A stretch of DNA of 64,000 bases, from the NCBI GenBank assembly GCA_964425755.1, contig CAYRNY010000003.1:62001-126000 (forward strand). The letters are read 5' to 3'. The position numbers were made by a program, and so were the translations under genes. The first letter of the stretch is position 1, and the number at the start of each line of letters is the position of its first letter. Shown piece by piece: positions 58,916 through 64,000 of the stretch. Under the pieces are notes generated by a model that saw only the letters and a program-made list of their open reading frames with translations, was not told the DNA's origin and ran no database searches. Source of the stretch: CAYRNY01 sp964425755. GTDB lineage: Bacteria; Chloroflexota; Anaerolineae; Aggregatilineales; Aggregatilineaceae.

Positions 58916-59913
58916 TATTCCCCCTTGCCAAACAGGCCGCTGGGCTGGACCAGCAACACGGCGATCATCAGCAACAACACCGAGGTTTCCGCCAGCACTG
59001 GCGCGTCGAAATGTTTGATCGACAGTTGTTCAGCGACGGCGCGTGTCAAGCCAACGATGAGACTAGCGACGGCAGTCCCTTCAAAGCTGCCCATGCCGCC
59101 GATCACGATCACCACGATCGCCAGGATCAAGAACTGGTTGCCCATCTCCAGTGTTGCGCCTTGATACGGCACCAGGGCGATCCCGCCCAGCCCGGCCAAT
59201 GCCGCGCCAAGTACGAAGACCAGCGTGAACACGCGTCGCACATTAATGCCGAGCGCCTGGACCATTTCCGGGTCTTGCACGCCCGCGCGGATGATGATCC
59301 CGATCCGCGTGCGGTTGAGCAGCAGGAACACGCCGATCATCGTGACCAGGCCCAGCACGATGATGAACAACCGGTAATAGCTCAAGCTCTGGTTGAATAA
59401 GACGAATTTGTCATTCAAAAAGCCGGGCGGGGTGATTGGTTGTTTTGGGTCCGGGCCATAGTACCGCTTGACCAAGTCAAGAAACACGGACGCCAGCCCA
59501 AAGGTCAGCACGAGCTGAAAAAGGGGACGCTCGTATAGTGGGCGGATCAACCCGGTTTCCATCAACACCCCGACCAGCGAGACAGAGACGATCGCGCCGC
59601 CTATCGCAGCCAGGAATCGCACGCCGTTCGGCCCGCCCACCGATTCGTATACGTCGTAGCCGACATAAGCGCCGATCAACATGAATGCACCCTGGGCGAA
59701 GTTCAGCACGTCAAGCAAGCCGAAAATCAGCGACAGCCCGGATGCCACCAGGAAAATGAGCATCCCCAGCAACAGCCCGCGAAACAGCGTCTGGCCGGCA
59801 GTGTTGTATCCGAAATCGACCAGGCTGATCGCAACGATCGCCAGCAGAAATATGCCGACCATTCCCCAAGCCCGCCGATCCGCCGGTGTGAGATTCGCAA
59901 AGTAGGTTTGCAT
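58915..59913 (-). CDS. Branched-chain-amino-acid-type ABC permease (LivH-like)
   Basis: The 332-residue protein has the LivH pattern: LLLGMLIFLVASGLSLIFGLLDVLNFAQGAFMLIGAYVGY and the later TRIGIIIRAGVQDPEMVQALGINVRRVFTLVFVLGAALAGLGGIAL, which carries the EAA-type motif. Eight to nine TM helices. It lies 14 nt after livF. Confidence 0.92.
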   Translation of the reverse strand: MQTYFANLTPADRRAWGMVGIFLLAIVAISLVDFGYNTAGQTLFRGLLLGMLIFLVASGLSLIFGLLDVLNFAQGAFMLIGAYVGYDVYESVGGPNGVRFLAAIGGAIVSVSLVGVLMETGLIRPLYERPLFQLVLTFGLASVFLDLVKRYYGPDPKQPITPPGFLNDKFVLFNQSLSYYRLFIIVLGLVTMIGVFLLLNRTRIGIIIRAGVQDPEMVQALGINVRRVFTLVFVLGAALAGLGGIALVPYQGATLEMGNQFLILAIVVIVIGGMGSFEGTAVASLIVGLTRAVAEQLSIKHFDAPVLAETSVLLLMIAVLLVQPSGLFGKGE

Positions 59914-59927
59914 ACTGTCCTCCGGTC

Positions 59928-60650
59928 TCAGGCCACGCCCAGGTAGGTACGGATCAAGTCTTCATCCTGCACGAGATCAGCGATCCGACCGGTGTGAACG
60001 GATACCCCTTCCTCAATGATCACATACCGTTCGGCGAGCTGGCTGGCGACCTGGAAATTCTGCTCGACCAGCAACACCGTTGTGCGGTGCGATAGCTGCC
60101 GGATGGCTTCCATCATTTGCTCGATGAGCACGGGGGCCAACCCTTCGCTGGGTTCGTCGATTAGCAGCAAGTCGTTATCGGCGACCAGCGCCCGCGCGAC
60201 CGCGAGCATTTGCTGCTGCCCGCCTGAGAGCTTGCCCCCTGGCAGGCGGTAAAGACGCTTCAGGTCCGGGAACAGGTTAAAGATAAAGTCTGCGCGGGCC
60301 TCCAGTTCGCCTTTTTTGCGCTCCGCGATTTGCAGATTTTGCTCGACGGTGAGGTCGCGGAAGATGATACGGTTTTCCGGCACGTAACCGATACCCATCT
60401 GCGCGATATGGTGCGCGCGCCGTCCCTGGATCGGTTGACCTTTGAAAATGATCTCACCGCTGCGGGGTGCGTTCAGGCCGATGATGCTGCGTAGAGTCGT
60501 TGTTTTGCCCGCGCCGTTGCGCCCCAACAGCACGGTGATGCTGCCGCGCGGGACCTGTACGCTCACGCCTTCGAGGATGTGAAATTCCCCGATAAAGGTG
60601 TGGATGTCGCGCACGTCAAGCAGATACGTGTCGTTTGCTGCAGCGCTCAT
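59928..60650 (-). CDS. Branched-chain-amino-acid-type ABC ATP-binding protein (LivF-like)
   Basis: The 240-residue NBD has Walker A GRNGAGKTT, signature LSGGQQQMLAVARAL, Walker B LLLIDEPSEGLAP and the short LivF form. It starts within the livG stop by an ATGA overlap. Pairs with LivG as the second motor. Confidence 0.94.
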   Translation of the reverse strand: MSAAANDTYLLDVRDIHTFIGEFHILEGVSVQVPRGSITVLLGRNGAGKTTTLRSIIGLNAPRSGEIIFKGQPIQGRRAHHIAQMGIGYVPENRIIFRDLTVEQNLQIAERKKGELEARADFIFNLFPDLKRLYRLPGGKLSGGQQQMLAVARALVADNDLLLIDEPSEGLAPVLIEQMMEAIRQLSHRTTVLLVEQNFQVASQLAERYVIIEEGVSVHTGRIADLVQDEDLIRTYLGVA

Positions 60651-61450
60651 ACGGCGTCCCCTCCAATGATATCGCTGAAGTCTCCGTACAACTCGCCCAG
60701 ATAAGCCTTTTGCACGGTCTCGTTCTGCGCGACCTCTTGCGGGGTGCCTTCAGCCAGCACGTCGCCCTGGTGCATCACCGTGATGCGATCGGAGATGTTC
60801 ATCACCACGTGCATGTTGTGCTCGACGAGCATGATCGTTTTGTCCAGTTGTTGCTGCACCTGCCGGATCGTATCGATCAGCAGCGGGACTTGTTCGGCTG
60901 CCATGCCAGCTGTCGGTTCGTCTAGCAGCAGCAGTTCGGCGTCGGAAGCCAGCAAGATCGCCAGTTCCAGTTTGCGCTGGTCGCCATGCGGCAGGATCGC
61001 TGCCGGGATCTCGGCCTTGTCCTGCAAACCGACCTTCGCCAGCGCATCGAGTGCGGTCTCCGCGTATTGGTTGAAGTGCCGGAAATGCCACCAGAACTTG
61101 TAGCTGTCCTTACCGAGCGCCTGGGCGGCGAGCCGCACATTTTCAAGCACCGTCAGGTTGGGGAAAATATTCGTGATCTGAAACGAGCGCCCGATCCCTA
61201 AGTGCACGCGGCGATGGAGCGGTTCGTTGGTGATATCCTGTCCTTTGAACAGCACGGTGCCACGCGTGGGCTTGAGGTTGCCGGTTAGCAGGTTGAACAG
61301 CGTGGTTTTGCCTGCCCCGTTCGGCCCAATGATCGAGTGTAGCTTGCCTGCCTGAACCCGGATATCGACGTTGCGCACCGCAACCAGCCCGCCGAATTCT
61401 TTGCGCAGCCCTTGCCCTTCCAGAATGATGGATTCGTCCGACATAGGCAT
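60647..61450 (-). CDS. Branched-chain-amino-acid-type ABC ATP-binding protein (LivG-like)
   Basis: The 267-residue NBD has Walker A GPNGAGKTT, the LivG form LPHGDQRKLELAILLAS instead of LSGGQ, LLLLDEPTAGMAAEQV and a C-terminal GEPQEV-like tail (EGTPQEVAQNETVQKAYLGE). Start ATG at 61450 or 61444 (second Met). A strong hairpin lies between it and the binding-protein gene, so the latter may be more abundant. Confidence 0.94.
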   Translation of the reverse strand: MPMSDESIILEGQGLRKEFGGLVAVRNVDIRVQAGKLHSIIGPNGAGKTTLFNLLTGNLKPTRGTVLFKGQDITNEPLHRRVHLGIGRSFQITNIFPNLTVLENVRLAAQALGKDSYKFWWHFRHFNQYAETALDALAKVGLQDKAEIPAAILPHGDQRKLELAILLASDAELLLLDEPTAGMAAEQVPLLIDTIRQVQQQLDKTIMLVEHNMHVVMNISDRITVMHQGDVLAEGTPQEVAQNETVQKAYLGELYGDFSDIIGGDAV

Positions 61451-61469
61451 GATGTTCTCTTTATGACGT

Positions 61470-61500
61470 GGGGATGCGCCCGGTCAGCGGGCACATCCCC
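61470..61500 (-). terminator. Stem-loop between binding protein and LivG genes
   Basis: GGGGATG-C-GCCCG pairs with CGGGC-A-CATCCCC with a 5-nt loop. No T-run follows on the minus strand, so it is more likely an mRNA-stabilising or partial attenuating hairpin. Confidence 0.5.
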
Positions 61501-61524
61501 TGCAAGATAATCGTTAGCGTGCGC

Positions 61525-62784
61525 TTACTCGCCGGTGCACTCAAGCGTGTCGCTGCTGCGTTCTGCCGGGGCGAGGCACGGCGGTGCCGTGTCTTCGGCG
61601 GAGACTTCCGCGACCAGATCGTAGAACTTCTGATCGGGATCGGTCAGATTCGTTAACTGCACGACGTACATTGGCAAGAGCGCCTGGTGATCTTCGGCGC
61701 GCATGGTGTAGGTACCCTTCGGGCCTTCCCATTGCAGACCTTCCAGCGCCGGGATCAGGTCTTCGGGTAGGGTTGAGCCGCCCGCCGCTTCGACGCCGGC
61801 GACCAGCGCCTGCGCGCTGGCGAAGCCGCACTCGGTGAACAGGTCGGGTACGTCGGCGTAGCGTTCGACGTGCTGCTCGGTCAGCCAGTCATTGACCTCG
61901 TTATCCGGCAGCGAGTAGTGGTAGACGATCAACCCGATGTTGCCGATCTGCGATTCGTCGGCCCAGGCCAGTACGATGTCATTGGAGTTAAAGCCGGTCA
62001 GGATCACGGGCTTGTCTTCGTCCACACCCAGGCCCAATTCGGCGGCCTGCTGGAACAGGTTGATCGACGAGGCTCCAGCCCACGTCATCAGCGCGCCGTC
62101 GGCACCGGAGTCGATCACCTGCTGCAGGTAGGGCGTGAATTCGGTTGTGTCCGTCGGTACGAAGATCGGGTCGCCGACGAATGTCGCGCCCAGTTCGTTG
62201 AACGCGTATTCCGCCGCCGCCACTGAGCCATAACCGAACGCGTAGTCAGGGGCAAGTTCGATGTAGTTTTCGCCGACGTTTTCGAGCGCCCAACTGCCGA
62301 TCGCGAACCAGTCATGATACGAGTTACGGCACGCGCGGAAGGATGTCTCTTCGAACTCCGATCCGGTCAGTGTGGGGTCAGCGGCGGGACCGATCATCAG
62401 GATCACGCCGTATTCGGCGGCGACGTCGACCAGGCCCTGGGTCACGCCGGAGGAAGGCGCGCCGACCAGGATTTCCACGCCCTCGACCTCGATCAAGTCG
62501 CGGGCCTGGGTTGCGGCGAGTTCGGCATCATTCGCATAGTCGCGCACGATCACTTCGATCGGGCGACCTGCGATTTCCATCGTGCCATCGGTGGCATATT
62601 CAAGGCCCAATGTCAGGCCGTTTTGGAGTTCCACACCGTAGAGTAGCAGCACGGCGGAAAGGTCGGTGATCAGCCCGATCTTCAGCGGTTCGCCGTCTTG
62701 AGCTTCGGCGGCTTGGTAAGACGGGACCATCACCAGCGACAGCGCCATGACAGTCACCAGGACCAAAAAGGATAGTTTACGCAT
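61525..62784 (-). CDS. Branched-chain-amino-acid-type ABC substrate-binding protein (LivJ-like)
   Basis: The 419-residue protein has a Sec signal (MRKLSFLVLVTVMALSLVMVPSYQAAEA) and the peripla_BP_6 layout: LKIGLITDLSAVLLLYGVELQNGLTLGLEYA, ILVGAPSSGVTQGLVDVAAEYGVILMIGPAADPTLTG, and YIELAPDYAFGYGSVAAAEYAFNELGATFVGDPIFVPTDTTEFTPYLQQV. Relatives bind branched-chain amino acids, amides, or aromatic acids. No lipobox Cys is seen, so in a monoderm it would need another tether; in a diderm it would be periplasmic. AAGGAG lies before the ATG. Confidence 0.92.
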   Translation of the reverse strand: MRKLSFLVLVTVMALSLVMVPSYQAAEAQDGEPLKIGLITDLSAVLLLYGVELQNGLTLGLEYATDGTMEIAGRPIEVIVRDYANDAELAATQARDLIEVEGVEILVGAPSSGVTQGLVDVAAEYGVILMIGPAADPTLTGSEFEETSFRACRNSYHDWFAIGSWALENVGENYIELAPDYAFGYGSVAAAEYAFNELGATFVGDPIFVPTDTTEFTPYLQQVIDSGADGALMTWAGASSINLFQQAAELGLGVDEDKPVILTGFNSNDIVLAWADESQIGNIGLIVYHYSLPDNEVNDWLTEQHVERYADVPDLFTECGFASAQALVAGVEAAGGSTLPEDLIPALEGLQWEGPKGTYTMRAEDHQALLPMYVVQLTNLTDPDQKFYDLVAEVSAEDTAPPCLAPAERSSDTLECTGE

Positions 62785-62922
62785 GGTTCAAAGCTCCTTG
62801 TATGCTTATTTTTCTTGTTGTCCAACGATACGTGCGTTGTTGTGATAGCAGGGTCGTGTGAGTTGTTTCGACACGGTTCTGTTTCAGTACGACCTCCTTT
62901 GCTCTGTTTCTGAACGGGCGGG

Positions 62923-64000
62923 TTAGCTGTCGTCGGTGAATCGCGCGCGGAGTTCGCGCTTCAGGATTTTGCCCGCCGCCGAGATCGGCAGGGCGTCCAG
63001 GAAGGTGACGGACTGGGGGACTTTGTATCCTGCCAGGTGATCGCGCAGGTAGTCCAGCAATTCGTCCTCGCTGACGGTGGCCCCTTTCGCCAGCACAACG
63101 CAGGCTTTGCCAGCTTCGCCCCATTTGGGATCGGGCACGCCAATCACAGCGCATTGGTGCACTGCCGGGTGCTGGTAGAGGACATGCTCGATCTCGGCGG
63201 GATACACATTCTCACCACCGGAGATGTACATATCCTTCTTGCGATCCACGATGTAGAAATACCACTCCTCATCATATTTCGCCATGTCGCCGGTGTGGAA
63301 CCAACCCTCAGCATCGACCACGTCGTCCATGGCGTCCGGCAGGTTGAAATAGCCCGAGCAGAACGACGGCCCCTTGAGCACCAGCTCACCGACGGCACCG
63401 GGGCCGAGCGGCGTGTTGTTGTCATCGACGACCCGCGCATCAACGTAGAAGTTTGGGCGTCCGATGCTGCCCGCTTTGCGGATCGCGTCTTCTGGCGCGA
63501 GCGCGAAAATGCCCGGCCCGAACTCCGTCATACCGAAGCCCTGCTTGAAGCTTACGCCTTTTTCGGCGCGGAATTTCTCAACCAGCGACACGGGCAGCGG
63601 CGCGCCGCCGCTGGTGCAGAAGCGTAAGCTGCTCATATCGGCCTGTTCCCAGTTCTCTGCCTGCGTGAGCATCTGGTACATCGTCGGCACCCCCGCGAAA
63701 AAGTCAGCCTGGTACTCCTCGATCAGGCTCAGGACCAGTTCGGGGTCAAAGCGCCGCACCAGCACCACCGTGCCGCCGACGATCATCAGCGGCAGCGTGT
63801 AGACCAGCAGGCCGCCGGTGTGGAACATCGGAAAAACGTTCACGGTCGTGTCGCCGGGCAGGATGTCATGGATCACGGTGTTGAGCGTGTTCCACGCGAT
63901 CATGCGGTGGCTGATCTTCGCGCCTTTGGGCAGGCCGGTCGTGCCGCCGGTGAAAATAAGCGCGGCGGTGTCCTCTTTGTCCAGCGTTTCGGTCGTCACG
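62923..64000 (-). CDS. Long- or medium-chain acyl-CoA synthetase (AMP-binding), C-terminal part (runs off right edge)
   Basis: About 359 codons are visible; the N-terminus is beyond the window. The AMP-binding core LIFTGGTTGLPKGAKISHRM is present near the window edge, then FVPTMYQ-like VPTMYQMLT, FKQGFGMTEFG, GWFHTGDMAKYDEEWYFYIVDRKKDMYISGGENVYP and the C-domain Lys in SAAGKILKRELRARF. It activates a carboxylic acid as acyl-CoA via an acyl-AMP. It is 138 nt upstream of the liv-type operon and may feed on the solute imported by it, and links to the acyl-CoA dehydrogenase/ETF set by chemistry only. Confidence 0.9.
   Translation of the reverse strand, partial: VTTETLDKEDTAALIFTGGTTGLPKGAKISHRMIAWNTLNTVIHDILPGDTTVNVFPMFHTGGLLVYTLPLMIVGGTVVLVRRFDPELVLSLIEEYQADFFAGVPTMYQMLTQAENWEQADMSSLRFCTSGGAPLPVSLVEKFRAEKGVSFKQGFGMTEFGPGIFALAPEDAIRKAGSIGRPNFYVDARVVDDNNTPLGPGAVGELVLKGPSFCSGYFNLPDAMDDVVDAEGWFHTGDMAKYDEEWYFYIVDRKKDMYISGGENVYPAEIEHVLYQHPAVHQCAVIGVPDPKWGEAGKACVVLAKGATVSEDELLDYLRDHLAGYKVPQSVTFLDALPISAAGKILKRELRARFTDDS

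Noticed and set aside
1..64000. CRISPR arrays, insertion sequences, integrases or attachment sites
   Set aside because: No regular short repeats with spacers, no transposase or integrase motifs and no terminal inverted repeats were found; the only notable repeats are in regulatory regions and inside the FAS1 gene.

Overview
The window is about 64 kb of high-GC bacterial chromosome with no plasmid, phage or insertion-sequence signature. It most resembles a member of the Chloroflexota, probably Anaerolineae-like. That placement is an inference from gene content: a bifunctional formiminotransferase-cyclodeaminase, a FabL-type enoyl reductase, an ETF/acyl-CoA dehydrogenase set, many lipobox proteins, a Jag/YidC/YidD/RnpA/L34 cluster without dnaA beside it, and large family 4 and 5 ABC uptake systems. 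Promoters are ordinary sigma-70 type.

Layout. 1-730: the 5' end of a GH31 glycosidase and a tRNA-Lys(CTT), both on the minus strand. 0.9-8.6 kb: glutamine synthetase with Phe at the usual adenylylation position, a P1-family Ntn peptidase, CoA synthesis (coaX and coaBC, convergent with overlapping stops), then etfB-etfA and an acyl-CoA dehydrogenase. 8.8-11.8 kb: a DrrAB-like ABC exporter and a methyltransferase behind an elaborate leader containing a strong promoter, a 29-codon leader peptide, mutually exclusive hairpins and two near-duplicate terminators. 11.8-19.3 kb: BrkB-like membrane protein, a four-gene run (HAD, alpha/beta hydrolase, ConA-like protein, FabL), a response-regulator/histidine-kinase hybrid, a metallo-beta-lactamase-fold protein lacking metal ligands, and an AlaX-type editing protein. 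19.4-24.6 kb: degenerate peptidase lipoprotein and the dnaG-rpoD operon. 24.8-30.2 kb: FTCD, M23 peptidase, YtcJ-like amidohydrolase, PfkB kinase.

30.2-34.2 kb is the rpmH-rnpA-yidD-(BamB-like lipoprotein)-yidC-jag operon, read on the minus strand from one strong promoter. 34.3-36.1 kb carries an ECF sigma factor, a membrane protein that is probably its anti-sigma factor, and an anchored hypothetical protein. 36.5-42.2 kb carries a MinD/ParA-like ATPase, a STAS protein and an FtsX-type ABC exporter with two ATPases. 42.3-48.1 kb is an oligopeptide-type uptake operon with a Tat-exported binding protein and a fused double ATPase. 48.2-56.1 kb holds paired DUF427 proteins, a Lon-N-domain protein, a second FtsX-type exporter, an ABM-domain protein, an Fe-type alcohol dehydrogenase and an EamA transporter. 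56.1 kb to the end holds a double-FAS1 secreted protein and a branched-chain-amino-acid-type ABC operon (livJ-G-F-H-M order) behind an acyl-CoA synthetase that runs off the right edge.

The most interesting system is the regulated exporter operon at 8.8-11.8 kb. Its leader has the parts of a ribosome-controlled transcription attenuator: leader ORF, segments that pair 1:2, 2:3 and 3:4, and a terminator. It looks like an antibiotic-sensing switch for an efflux pump. All functional statements rest on reading the sequence and known family motifs; no database search was run.
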